Source: Austropuccinia psidii (Eukaryota > Basidiomycota > Pucciniomycetes > Pucciniales > Sphaerophragmiaceae). Taken from it: 64,000 nt of DNA. The stretch covers positions 43,132,437-43,196,436 of the forward strand of contig JALGQZ010000004.1 in assembly GCA_023105745.1 (NCBI GenBank). The letters are read 5' to 3'. Shown here one piece after another: positions 1-12,699 of this stretch (its first letter is position 1; every line of letters starts with the position of its first letter). The position numbers and the translations under genes were made by a program. The notes below the pieces were generated by a model. That model saw nothing but the letters and a program-made list of their open reading frames with translations. It was not told where the DNA came from and did not search any database.

Positions 1-1
1 A

Positions 2-3000
2 CTGGGGACAATAATCAAAGAGATAATTATCCCACACCAACAAGGAAATATCAGACTAGAACCTGAATTTGTAGTTCTAGAGAATGCACATGTACAAGGA
101 CTCTTACTAGGTACAGAGCACCAAAGAATGTATGGTATGGACATTTGCAATAGTAAAAATAGATATCTTACCATAGGTACAAACAAAGACAAAAAACTTT
201 CCTTTGACATAAATCATATAACAAATGATAACACCCTGAAAGAACTAGTGGAAGAATTCAAAGAAGCCCAATATGGCACTCAACTCACCAGTAAAATGAA
301 ACTCAGCTTACTGAAAGTATTGAGGAAGCATAGAGGAGCTTTTGCAATAGGAGATGAACCACGAGGAAAAATCAAAGGACATGATATAGAATTATATCTG
401 GATGTAGAAAGACCATATCCACCTATGCTTAGGAGACCACCATACCCAGCCAGCATGGAAACTAGGAAAGAAATTGAGAAACATATCAATGAACTCCTAG
501 AAATGGGGGTCATAAGGAAAATAGGACACAATGAGATAGTAGAAGTCACTACACCAGTCCTTATAACTTGGCATGATGGTAAATGCAGACTATGTGGGGA
601 CTTCAGGGCTTTGAATAATTACACCAAAGCAGATAGGTACCCCATCCCAAGGATACCACATGCACTAGATAAGCTAGAAAAAGCCAAGTTTATTACAAAA
701 ATGGATTGCATGAAAGGCTTCCACCAGAATGGGGTGAAACCAGATTCCATCAAATTGCTAAGAATTATATGCCATATGGGCATATATGAATATACTAGAA
801 TGCCATTTGGCATTAAGAATGCACCAGCCCATTTTCAGAGGAGGATGGATACCATATTTCAAGATGAAATAATGGAAGGGTGGATGTAGTGTACATTGAT
901 GATATCATAATATACTCAGAAAAATGGGAAGACCATGTGAGGAAAATTGATAAAATATTGGGAAAATGTACACCAATCAACATGAAAATATCTCTTAAAA
1001 AATGTAACTTTGGACAGCAAGAACTGCTAGCCCTAGGACACAAAGTTTCAGGTTTAAGTCTAGCCATAGACCAAAATAGAGTTGCTGCAGTACTGAAGAA
1101 ACCAGTACCAAAGAACATTAAAAAAATGCAATCTTTTTTGGGCTTTGCTAGTTACTACAGGAGCCACATAAAAAACTTTGCACACATCACAAGTAGCCTA
1201 TACAAACTGTGCTCAAAAGATGTAGTCTTTGAAATTACCAAAGAAAGAAGAGATGCATTTGAGAAGATCAAATATGAACTGACCAATGCCCCTGTCCTAA
1301 TGATGCCTGATTTTGAACTACCATTCAAGCTATATATAGATGCAGCATGTAGCCAAGGACTAGGAGCAGCACTACACCAGAGGCAACTAGTGGATGGAAT
1401 ACCCAAAGAAGGAGTAATTTGCTATATATCAAGACAACTGAAAGGCTCAGAAGCCAGATATGGAGCTACTCAGACAGAATGTCTCTGTTTGGTATGGACA
1501 TTAGAAAAACTCCATTACTACTTAGAAGGAGCAGTATTTGAAGTTTTTACTGATTTCACAGCCCTCAAATCACTGTTGAACATGAATACAACAAACAGCC
1601 ACATGCTCAGGTGGCAAATAGCCATACAAGAATACAGAGGGAATATGACTATTATCTATAAAGAAGGAAAAAGTCATACTAATGCAGATGGTCTCAGCAG
1701 GTGGCCACTGAAGAATGACCAAGAGAATCCAGCATATGACCCAGAAAATGGGGCCAAAATACCCATACAATGCATGGAGATAGATAGGAGAAAGAACTTC
1801 AAACTATCAAACTGGGCATTAGGGAATGACCCATCAAGCCCAGCACAGAGCTATGGGGAGAGCAAAGAGATACCCATATTGGGAATCAGCTCCTCTAATC
1901 TAAATACAGAGTTCTTTAGTATAGTACAATCATCATACAATAAAAACAAACAGTGTAGTATATTGATACAACTATTAAAACAAAAGTACAGGAGTCATGA
2001 CCTAGAGAGCCAATTGGAAGAGCCATGGCTCAAAAACTTCAAAGAGAATAGATTCTTTTTGATAGATGATCTACTATACCATAGGGAAAAACACACAAGT
2101 GCCCTGGTAATAATAAATAGAGAACATATTTTCCTGATACTACAGGAATGCCATGACTGCCCATACATGGGACATATGAGTCAAGAAAGAACTAAAGAAA
2201 GAGTCTTTAGCACAGCTTGGTGGCCAAAGTGGGAACAAGACTTGAGTGAATACATCAACACTTGTACCAGATGCCAAAAAGCCAACAAAGGTCATGGCAA
2301 AAGATATGGATTACTCCAGAGTATAGAGGAGCCCAACACCCCTGGGAAATAATAAACATGGATTGGGTGACAGGCCTGGTCCCTGGAGGGAAAGACAGCT
2401 TTAATGCATGCCTAGTAGTAGTAGACAGGTACAGAAAGAGTGTCAGATGTCTCCCCTGTCACAAAGAGGACACAGCAATGGACACAGCCATATTGTTCTG
2501 GAACAGTGTGATAGCAAACTTTGGAGTTCCAAGAATTATAATTAGTGACAGAGACCCTAAATTCACATCAGAATTTTGGACTAATCTATATGAGATGCTG
2601 GGAACCAAACTAGCATTCTCCACAGCTTGCCATCCACAAACAGATGGTCTAGCAGAAAGAATGATTCAAACATTAGAAGACATCATTAGAAGATTTTGTG
2701 CATATGGCATGGAATATAAAGACAATGAAGGATATACCCATGACTGGGTAGCCCTCCTACCAGCTGTACAATTGGCATACAACACAAGTATACACTCAGT
2801 GACAGGAAAAACCCCTGCCAAATTAGAGAAACAATGGAGCCCACTACTTCCAGTAGACTACTTGAAGAAGAACCTCCTCTCAGTACACCCCACAGCTAAA
2901 GACTTCCACACAATGTGGAAAACTGCCTGTGAAAAAGCAGAACAATGTGTGGCTGAAGCTAAATTATACAACAAACATAGATATGATAAAAGTCACCAAG

Positions 3001-3476
3001 AACCTGATTTCAAAGAACAAGACCAAGTTCTAATCTCAACTCTTAACTTCAACAATCTAAGAGGACCCAAGAAGATGAGAGACTCATTCATAGGACCATT
3101 CACCATTATTAAATTAACAGGAAAGAATGCAGTAGAAGTAAACATGACCAAAGAGTTTTCTAGGAAACACCCAGTTTTCCCTGTGAGCCTGGTCAAACCT
3201 TATCACCAAACAGATGAGGAGAAATTCCCTGACAGAAAGAAGACAGTCACCCATGAAAGATTGGTAGAGGAAGATGACTCACCTGGACCAGTGAAAAAGA
3301 TCATTAAAGCCAGGAAAATAAGAATTAATGGGAAAGACAACAGGCAATAACTGGTTAGATTTAAGAATTAACCAGCAGATAAAGATAAATGGTTAACTGA
3401 GAAAGAAATCCCCGATGGACAAATACACCTCAGAAGATTCAGAGCCTCCAGAAGGGCTGAAGAGTCTCATCAATGA
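2..3476 (+). pseudogene. pol: Ty3/Gypsy chromovirus-type pol, element 1 (5' end outside window)
   Basis: This is a retrotransposon polyprotein that would reverse-transcribe and integrate the element. The frame is open from base 2 and begins in the protease-to-RT linker. RT follows, with the catalytic YIDD at 892-903. RNase H has its first Asp at 1,339-1,341. The integrase has an H2C2 finger (about 2,150-2,280) and a DDE triad at Asp 2,361-2,363, Asp 2,547-2,549 and Glu 2,655-2,657, which gives the D-D35-E spacing. A chromodomain-like tail (motif LVRFKN, then W and LRRFR) runs to a stop at 3,474. One-base losses near 886 (just before YIDD) and near 2,333 (before the integrase core) split it into three frames. 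In-frame TAA codons also occur in the tail, at 3,348 and again about 30 bases later. The family call is very secure; the gene is inactive as it stands. Confidence 0.93.
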
Positions 3477-3486
3477 TGAGCCTTCT

Positions 3487-3500
3487 TTTGAGGGAGGGTA
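3487..3500 (+). promoter_or_regulatory. Polypurine tract of Gypsy element 1
   Basis: A purine run (TTGAGGGAGGG) directly precedes the LTR start at 3,501. This is the expected site for priming plus-strand DNA synthesis in an LTR retrotransposon. Confidence 0.65.
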
Positions 3501-5005
3501 TGTCAACCTGTGACTCAAAACAGAGCACTAGCATGACATCCAACATACCATAAATAATGGTATGAAAAGTATTGAACTAACATAGTCAATACAGGTAATA
3601 AAAAAGAGGAAAAAACTCCTCTTAAATTAAACACCAACCTTATCCAAACAGAATAAGGAAACCTAGAGGAGAACAAACAAGTCAAAACCCTTATTTTCAC
3701 CTCTCATCTAACTTATGCATATTTAGGTTATTCTATACCAAAATGGTATTTTTCTTAACGCTCACGTAGAGAGCTACACAATGGTATCATCCATGTTGCT
3801 GTAACACCACTACAACTGGAGATACCATATGACCTTTATTTTAAAACCAAGACCCCCCTGAAAGTCAAAGAGGGCTTGTACAAAACTGTACAAACGTATA
3901 ACCAAATTAAGGATCTAAGAAAGAGCTTTAATTTGAGACACCTTAGACCTCTGTATCTCTTAAATTGACTGAGGGATCTTGGCTCAAAGGTTTAACAATC
4001 AAAATACAGATATTCTGAAAACAAGAATGTAAACAAACCCCTGTATCGTTGGCATACACTCATACAACTGTACAGTGTAATATACCAAACTGTAGAGCTA
4101 ATCAAGCCCTACAAGACTGTATCATCAGAATACAGATATCTTCCAAATTGAAGAAGATATCTGGTATGGAAGTTTTTGAAGCCTCATACTGATGTACAAA
4201 AATACATCCAAAAACTTAAAACCCTTATCACTTTTGCTATTTTAAAGAAGGGTAAACATGAAGCATACCAAATTGAAGCGCTCATTAAGCCCTTCAATTC
4301 TGTGCTCTTGGTTTCTTGATATCTTAAGAACTGACTGAGATATCTTGATTGGAAGGTTTTTCTAGCAATACATGACTGTATCAAACTTGTATCAAACAGT
4401 ATTGCTCTCATACTTAAAAAAATATATTTATGAAGATATAAACTCTCTAAAATCATCATTATTGATCATACAGACACCAGAACAGGGTCATCCAAGTGCT
4501 GACGTGGCAGGTGAAACGTTTTTCCACCCTGTATTGATCCAGAATGATCATTTGTGGGTCCAAAACCACAATTCTGCCTCTATTGACGTCAGAATTGACA
4601 ATCCAGAACCACAGACTGATCATTGGAGTGAAAACCTTCACTCCTCTGACACGTGAAGAGTTAATAACTCTTGACAGTCTTGAAAGATATAAAAAGAAGT
4701 GTTTTTTCTTGAAAACCCATCATCTTTATCTTATTATCCATATTCTTACGTGACAAAACTGTTATCAATAAGTAGTGTCCTTAGAATTATCATTAAAGAT
4801 ATAATTAGAATATAATTATTGCAATACTTCTTTACAGTCAAATATATTAGAGTATTGCAACCCAGGTCCTCAACAGACTCATCACCTCTGTTACCACATA
4901 GCAGTAGGACCTGAAGATTTAAATTTATTTGTTTTTTGACATGTCACAGTAATAATACTAGCTTTTAACTACATTTTATAGCTACTATATAGACTCACCC
5001 TGACA
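3501..5005 (+). repeat. 3' LTR of Gypsy element 1 (1,505 bp)
   Basis: It starts TGTCAACCTGTGACTC just after the polypurine tract and ends GACTCACCCTGACA, giving 5-bp inverted termini TGTCA/TGACA. A diverged LTR with the same start, end and internal landmarks (for example a shared TTTTCACCTCTCATCT block) lies at 7,445-8,880. No primer-binding site follows the right end. The next base belongs to an unrelated reading position in another pol copy, so this is a 3' LTR rather than a shared 5' LTR. Confidence 0.88.
4688..4696 (+). promoter_or_regulatory. TATA box of LTR 3,501-5,005
   Basis: TATAAAAAG lies in the 3' third of the LTR, followed by a pyrimidine-rich stretch. This is where the U3/R promoter is expected. 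The related LTR has GGATAAAAAGGG at the equivalent place. Confidence 0.5.
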
Positions 5006-7420
5006 GGCCATATACCAGAGCAAAGTAGCAGCAGTACCGCTAAGCCAGTATCAAAGAACATCAATGAGATGGAATCTTTACTTGGGTTTGCTAGCTACTA
5101 CAGAAGCCACATCAGAGATTTTTCCCACATAACTAGTAGTCTATACAAGCTATGTTCAAGAGATGTAGTTTTTGAAATTAAAAAGGAAAGAAGGGATGCA
5201 TATGAGAGGATCAAACATGAACTCAAAAATGCACCTGTGCTCATCTTACCTGACTTTGAACTACCATTCAGGTTATAAATAGATGCAGCATGTAGCCAAG
5301 GCTTAGGAGCAGCCCTTCACCATAGACAGATTGGAGATGGTGACCCAAGAGAGGGAGTAATATGCTACATCTCTAGGCAACTGAAAGATTCAGAAGCCAG
5401 GTATGGGGCCACTCAGACTGAATGCCTATGATTAGTCTGGGATCTAGAGAAACGCCACTATTATTTGGAGGGTGCAGTCTTTGAAGTCTACACAGACTGC
5501 ACAGCCTTGAAGTCTTTACTGAACATGAAGACTACCAATAGACACATGTTGAGGGGGCAAATAGCCATCCAAGAGTATAGAGGCAATATGACCATCATAT
5601 ACAAAGAAGGAAAAATCCACACAAATGCAGATGGCCTCAGAAGATAGAAAATGGACAATGTAAAAAGAAATCCAGCTTATGACCCTTAAGTAGCAGCCAA
5701 GATCCCTATCCATTTCATGGAGATAGATAGGAGAAAAAACTTCAAATTTTCTGAATGGGCACCAGGAAATGGTGCCCCAGGCAGTAGAGACACTGGATAA
5801 GAAGCAACAGAAACTCCCATATTGGGAATAAGGTCCTCAGAACTGCATAATAAGTTCTTTAATTAAGTGATGAAGACATATTCTAAACAAAACCAGTGTG
5901 GCATATTGTTGCAACTCCTTCAACAGAATTACAGGAGCCCAGAACTGGAATCCCAGTTAGGTGAACCCTGTTTGAGGGACTATAAGGACAACAAGTTATT
6001 CCTTATAGATGGCCTGCTCTAACATAGAGAGAAGCACACAAGTGAACTCACAGTAGTAGACAGGGACCATATATCCCTGATACTGAAAGAATGCCATGAC
6101 TGCCCCTATATGGGACACATGAGTTAAGATAGGACCAAGGAAAGGGTAGAAAGAACAGCTTGGTAGCCCAAATGGGAACAAGAGTTGAGTGAATATATTA
6201 ACACTTGGGAAAGATGCCAGAAGGCAAATAGAAAAAATGGGAAAAAATATGGGCTACGTCAGCACATAGAAGAACCCAAGCACTCATGGGAAATCATCAA
6301 TATGGACTGGGTGACAGGACTTTTCCCAGGAGGCAAAGAAAATTTAAATGCCTTTCTAGTCATAGTTGATAGGTATAGCAAAAGTGTGAGGTGCCTACCA
6401 TTTCATAAGGAAGACACAGCAATGTATAAAGCCTTGTTATTTTGGAATAACATTATATCCACATGTGGAGTCCCAAAAATAATGATCAGTGACAGGGACC
6501 CAAAATTCACATCAGAATTTTGGACCAACCTCTATGACATGCTAGGTACAAAACTTGCATTTTCTACAGCTTACCATCCACAAACAGATGGCCTAGGTGA
6601 AAGGATGATCCAAACCATGGAGGATATCCTTAGGAGGTTCTGTGCATATGGAATGGAATACAAGGACCATGAAGGATACACCCATGACTGGGTTACCCTT
6701 CTACCAGCAGTCCAACTGGCTTATAACACTAGTCAGCATTATACCACAGGGAAATCACCTTCACTGGTAGAAAAAGGGTGGAACCCCCTATTGCCTGTGG
6801 ATCCCTTGAAGAAGAATCTTCTAACCATCCACCACACAGCCAAGGACTTCCATGATATGTGGAAGACGGCTTGTGACAAAGCTGCCAAACGCATAGCTGA
6901 GGAAAAAGAATACAACAAACAGAGGTGGGACAAATCACACATGGAACCTGACTTTAAAGAAGGGGACCAAGTGCTAGTGTCTACACTTAACTTGAACAAT
7001 ATTAAGGGACCAAAGAAAATGAGAGACTCATTTGTAGTGCCCTTCACTATTATTAAGCTGATAGGGAAAAATGCAGTGGAGGTCAAACTCACAGAGGAAT
7101 TTTCTAGGAAACACCCAGTATTCCCAGTGAGTTTGGTTAAGCCATACTTCCAGACAGAGGAGGACAAGTTCCCCTCCAGGAAGCAAAATCCCACTCCACC
7201 AGAAATAGTGGGAGTGGAAGACTCCCCTGGCCCTGTGAAGAAAATAATCAAGGCCAGGAAGATCAGAATGAATGGTTAAGACCAAAGGCAATACTTGGTC
7301 AGATTTAAAAACCAGACAGCAGATAAAGACAAATGGTTGGAAGGGGATGCCATTCCAGATGGAAAACTTCATCTAAGGAGATTCAGGGACTCTAGGAGGA
7401 CTGAAAAGTCTCATCAATGA
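5006..7420 (+). pseudogene. pol: Ty3/Gypsy pol, element 2 (3' part of RT to chromodomain)
   Basis: This pol is homologous to element 1 from about base 1,063 onward: end of RT, RNase H, H2C2 finger, D-D35-E integrase and chromodomain-like tail. The tail ends with the same short motif and a TGA at 7,418-7,420. The reading frame is continuous from 5,006 to 7,420 without any frameshift. It is interrupted by ten nonsense codons, at 5,276, 5,429, 5,645, 5,687, 5,798, 5,864, 6,020, 6,125, 6,164 and 7,277. The largest uninterrupted stretch (6,185-7,279) covers the whole integrase core. The 5' half (gag, protease, most of RT) is absent here and probably lies left of the window, because element 1 appears to have inserted into this gene. 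Confidence 0.93.
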
Positions 7421-7444
7421 TGAGCCTTTCTGATAAGGAGGTTA

Positions 7445-8880
7445 TGTCATCCTGTGACTCAAACCTAGAGCACAAGCATGACAGCCAAATACCATAAACC
7501 AATGGTAGATTCAAGATGCCACCAAACCAAGGAGCTGAGTCAAACCAGCTCAAGAAGTATCAAAGGAAAGAGAAAAGTAACCACTTCTTAAATATACAAG
7601 TGCCACCATCATAAGACAAGGAATAACAAAGTTATTCCTGCTCAAAGTTGTTGCTGGGCATAAACCTTATTTTTCACCTCTCATCTGAAATCCAGAGGCA
7701 GAGGCTTAACCCCATCAAATGGGTATTCAAAATTAATCTCTAAGTCAGGGTCATCAAATGGTACTATCCAAATTGAGCTAGCAACAGGATTACAGAAGTT
7801 ATGACCAAAATAGTGTCAAATAAGGGTGAATAAAATATTCACCTCTCATCTAACTTCTACAGTTTTAGTGTGAGATACCTAGAGTGGGGTCCTTTTGAAA
7901 AGAGAACAATCAGGGATATCTGATCTTGCCATCCATTTCCCCATATCTCATCTAGAACAAAATTTATAGGGAAAACAAGCTCCATACAGATTTTAAGCAA
8001 ATCATACATATGTACAGAAAATCTTGTACATGGCATAACTTTGCCATATTTAATGATAAGCATATAAAATAAGGTATCATTGTGTAGAACACATCCAGGA
8101 CTACACAATGAGCTAACTCTGAGCTTGATATCTCAAAAACTGACAAAGCTATGGCAGTTTTAAGGTCAGAATCCCACAGTTCAACCAATACGGCCTTACT
8201 GTGCAATATTCTCCCATAATTATGATTATGAGGTGTAAAACAGACAAAGAATCCTTTTTATACTTCAATACGTCATAGTTTGGTTAATACTGGGGTCCTG
8301 TACAGGTTATGTACAACATTCTACATGTCATACATGTCAGAAGAGGGCTATGTGGTCCCCAGATGAAAAATTTCACCCTGTATTGGTGTAAACTGCCCAG
8401 ATGTGGCTTCAAAGCCACATATGAGCCCAATACAAGCTATACAGGCCTTGTGAAAACCAAAAGCCAGTCCTTGGAAGTGAAAAATCTTCACTTCCTCTAC
8501 GTGGAAAGGTCTAGAAGCCTTTTTCACCCAATTTTAGGATAAAAAGGGACCTTTTCTCCACCAGAAAAGGTTTCCTCATCCTTCTCTTGAGTTCCTATGT
8601 AGTAAAAATTTCAAAAACAGCTATACCCTTGGCAAATAATCAGGTATACTTCTAATTTTAAGTAGTATAGTCTTTATTATAATAACCCAATTGGTAAAGC
8701 TGCACCCAGGACTTTCAACAGCACTCACCACCACTATTCTCCAATAGTAAATCCCTGAATATATTATTATTACCCTTCATTATAATTAATTAAACTCTTT
8801 ATAATAGATTTACCATGTCAAAGCCATAGTATAAGTTGTAAATACATCTATTATCACCTTTTCATAGACTCAACCTGACA
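7445..8880 (+). repeat. 3' LTR of Gypsy element 2 (1,436 bp)
   Basis: It starts TGTCATCCTGTGACTC and ends GACTCAACCTGACA. The ends and layout match the LTR at 3,501-5,005, but the body is clearly diverged, so the two elements belong to sister families or different ages. The preceding purines (GATAAGGAGG) are a weak polypurine tract. Confidence 0.88.
8537..8548 (+). promoter_or_regulatory. TATA-like promoter of LTR 7,445-8,880
   Basis: GGATAAAAAGGG is followed by a pyrimidine-rich tract with TTTTCTCC. Its position matches the TATA box of the sister LTR. Confidence 0.4.
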
Positions 8881-11800
8881 TAATTATAGAAAAGTATTAG
8901 AAAAGGTATTTATTTTTATATTAATTTTTGAGATAGAATCATTTATTAATCTTATGATAACTGAGTATGTATTAAACATAATTATCAAAATAATATATCA
9001 TGAAATATAATGGATTCTAGCTATATATTATACAAATAATCTTTAATGAAGTAAAAAGCTTAAGATTATTTCCTTTCACCTCACTTTCTGATGATTTATA
9101 TATATTTTGATATCTTATTATTATAAGCTAAATTTTGAGACGCTACTTCATATCAAATAAGATAGCTATTTATCCAAGAGCTCATATGTTTATGGTCTCA
9201 CTTGTAAAGTAATGACAGGGCTTATGATATGGCTTATATTGAATATTATTAAATTTTAATGAAATGTATATATTTCTGGATAATTCTTTTCACTGTGAAG
9301 GTTTCATCTATGAGAATATTGAGAAAATTATTTTGAATTAGGAGATCTATGACCTTCCTGAAATATAAATTCAATACAATTGAATATAAAAGACTTGGAG
9401 AAAATAAGTTTGTAACTGCCCTAAGGTCCTTTACCCCTACTTAATTGGTGTAGCTCAGTGAGTGTATGGTACCTGCAAGCAGGTCTCAATTCTTTCCTCC
9501 ACTATTAGTGAGAAAATTATATAAGTGACTAAAAATATCAATTAACTAAGAATAAAAATTATAGCAATTATATGTAAGCATGATATAATTTTGGTATTAT
9601 TACTAGAAGGTACTGGGAATTATTATAGTAAGGATAATTCTACTAGAAAAAAATTTGGTGTGAATATTATAAAAAGCCAATACATAAATAATATGAAGAT
9701 TCTATGAAAATAAATTTTTTATATACAACAGTGAAATAAGGAATTTCAGAATTAAATACTCATGATAGCTCACTAAAACTTGATTATGGGACTTGAATAT
9801 TCTAAATTCAACCAGAAATATCAAAAAATTATTTCAATTCAGAAAAGGGCCAAAATGTATAATTATGGGATTTTCATAGGGCTTTTTGTGTTTAAAATTT
9901 GTTTTGAATAGGATTTCCTTAAATTGAGTGAATTATTTTTTATTATTAAAGCAGATACTAGCTCAAAGATTCTAATTCTTCATCTTAAACAATCACCATG
10001 AGGAAAGGGGCTATGCCTGAAAGCAGGTGTTTCATTTGGAAAATGACATAGGAAATAAGTTGGAAATAGGTTTCAACCTGAATTCAAATTGAAATTGTAA
10101 AATAGAAGGTTGGGAAGAAAAAAATCCAAGCCTGAAAGGCTCAAAATTTCAATTTAAAGCCCTGATTATTGTTTGGAATTGACTGGTAGCTCAATATTTT
10201 AGTAAGACTCATTTTAAAAACAAGCCATGTCTTTTAGCCTCAGCTGGCTACTTCTATATATAAGCTCATTATTTCAAAATGATTATATATGTTACTTTGA
10301 GAAGCTCAAGCTCAAGAATTATATTTTCTTTTTTGAATTATTGCATAGGATGAGACCACAGTATTAGATAAATGCACTATCCTTTCAATTCATAATAAGA
10401 TAGGATTATTACAAAACTTCACTATCTTCAGGAGTAATTTTAAATCCCCCACAAAATCCTTGAGTTTTTGTATCCCCCTCCTCAAAATGTAGGAATATTT
10501 CTCAGGAATATGTAAAATTATATTTCTTACTTTTCAATAGACATTTATTTTCAAAATCTTACTGTTTATTTCATTTAAGATCCTTTGAAGTCCAAAGAAT
10601 TGAATATATTAAGACATAAAAGTCCCTCATTTTTATAGGAAAAGTCTTTTTCAAGATCAAATGCTGTTATAGAATGAAATATTTTATTTTAGTAGTGATA
10701 AATTTGAATTAATAAGCCTTAGTGAAGGAATGTATATCTTCTTGATACCCATTTTTAAAAATGAGGTGGTACATGATATTAATCTCTATTTGTGAATCTA
10801 GAAGAATGGTATTTGGAATGTCATAAAATAAGTTTGAATAATAATTCATTTTACCCCCTAGTAATATACCACTGATATTATTGGCCTCATATCCCAATAT
10901 CTCTATCATCTAATTCCTCCTTACATAGGCAATGTAAAGATTTACTCAATACAAGATCCTTATGTTATTGATCTTAATCCTTAATCACAATCAGCTATCA
11001 AAAAGCATTACTTTAATAATCTACCAATACAGGAAATATATTTCTCAATTATTTATTTTAATTACCAAATAATAACTCAAATAGCTATATTTGGAGATTT
11101 TTGTAAGTAATACTTGAGAAATTGACTGAGAAGCTTGAAGAATGAGAATAAAAACGCAATTTACAGGATACCAGAGATGTTGATATAATACTTTAAAGTT
11201 TGGATCCTTACCTTTAATAAAAAGCTCTGTTCTCATTGAATTTATTAAACTTTTTCCTTTACATTTTTCTAGATTTGAAAGACTCTTTTTGTAATGTCAA
11301 TATACAATATCTTCAAGCTTTCAATATACTGTTTTCTATTGATATTTTACATTGATAACCGGAAAAAGATTCATAAGGAGTATATATTCCTCATTAAAAA
11401 TGGTTACTTATATATAACTAATCACAATTTGATACTTCTCTCTTGTCACTTCAAGTTTTTGATTCATAAGAGTTTGTAATATCACAAGTAGGATTTAATA
11501 TTTGAATTAGATATTACCCATGGATCTGCTGGATATTTTCTGTCAAACTTCAAGAGTTGATGGATGAAGATTAATTCATTTAAATGTACTAATGAAAATC
11601 AATCTGAGCTTTCTAATGTTGTATTTTTCAATCTTAATTAAGTTGGGGTTTTGAAAATGACCTTGGTTGAGCTGATCATTATGGGATATATCATTTAAAG
11701 GTGGTGAACAATGATCATTTCAGGAAATATAATTTTGTGAGGCAGTAAAATATCCTTATGAAAAAAGCTTTTTGATTTTATCTTGAAATATCAATCCTTT

Positions 11801-12690
11801 AAATATAATTCTCTTATAATTTACAAGAGCATAACTTGATAAAAGAATAAACTTTGAAATCACCAGTAAAATGATTATATAGGGACAGTTTTTTTGAGAG
11901 TTTGGAAATCAAACTAAATTAAGCTTAGAAAGAGATATTTTCATGTATTTGAAAGGAAAATATCTGTTAGTAAGTAATATCTAGTAAGATAACTCATATT
12001 TTCACACTTACAACCTGATTTATGGAAACAGAATAAAGGACTTTATCATCTGAATCCAAAACTTTAGATGAGCTCTTTCAGCTTAAAAAATTACCTTGAA
12101 TATTTTCTTTAGTTTTAAAAATGAATCTTTCAGATTCAATTAAAGCTAATTTTGCATTAAAGTAAGTAAATATTTTGTAACAATCTTCATGTTTATTGAG
12201 ATTTAGCAGTGAAGTGAGTATTCTTATCAATAAGAAAAAATTTTAAAACTTCCTCCCAAACTATTTGCTCAAGAATTGCAAATAATAATGAGGGACTACC
12301 ACCTTCCTGCTTAAATGTGAGCTGAGAGTTTCCAAGGTGGATGATTCAGGGGAAATGGTATTTCCCTTAAACTTAATATATGCACACAAGGTCCACTCAC
12401 AAGAATAAAACTTGGGAAAAGAATTTCTAGAAGATTTTTCAAGGAATATTTTTAAAAGATTTAGTGTTTTTGATTGAATTTAATCTGATTTTGGTGATAA
12501 TTTTGTATTTTGTCCATACATTATTAAGCTCAAATATGGAAAATATGATGATGATTTGAAGTAGTTGTATTTGGGGAGCTTTTCACCTATTCCATCCAAA
12601 ATCTCTCTTAAGCTTATCTTTTGAAGAAATTTTTGGAAGACTGACTTTTCAAAATGTGCTGGAATCTTTGAAGAAGATTCATATGTATTA
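8881..12690. other. AT-rich stretch without recognisable genes
   Basis: Only short, low-complexity open frames occur and none resembles a known family. The one structured item seen is a tRNA-like segment near 9,450. It is probably old, decayed repeat DNA. Confidence 0.5.
9447..9498 (+). ncRNA. tRNA-like remnant (SINE head or tRNA pseudogene)
   Basis: GGTGTAGCTCAGTGAG matches the 5' end and pol III A box of a tRNA gene. About 36 bases further on, GGTCTCAATTC resembles a B box (GGTTCRANNCC) with two or three changes. Between them is a short palindrome, ACCTGCAAGCAGGT. A clean cloverleaf cannot be drawn, so this is not a functional tRNA; a tRNA-derived SINE head is the other option. Confidence 0.35.
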
Positions 12691-12699
12691 ATAATAATT

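Noticed and set aside
280..1770. Several minus-strand open frames opposite Gypsy pol (280-549, 619-813, 813-1,118, 1,155-1,406, 1,570-1,770)
   Set aside because: They are antisense shadows of the pol reading frame, with no motif of their own.
6729..7372. Long minus-strand frames up to 170 codons opposite the element 2 integrase
   Set aside because: They lie entirely antisense to conserved integrase and chromodomain codons; composition follows the sense strand.
5006..7420. RIP (repeat-induced point mutation) as sole cause of the stops
   Set aside because: Several stops are transversions relative to element 1 (TAC or TAT to TAA, GAA to TAA), which RIP does not produce.
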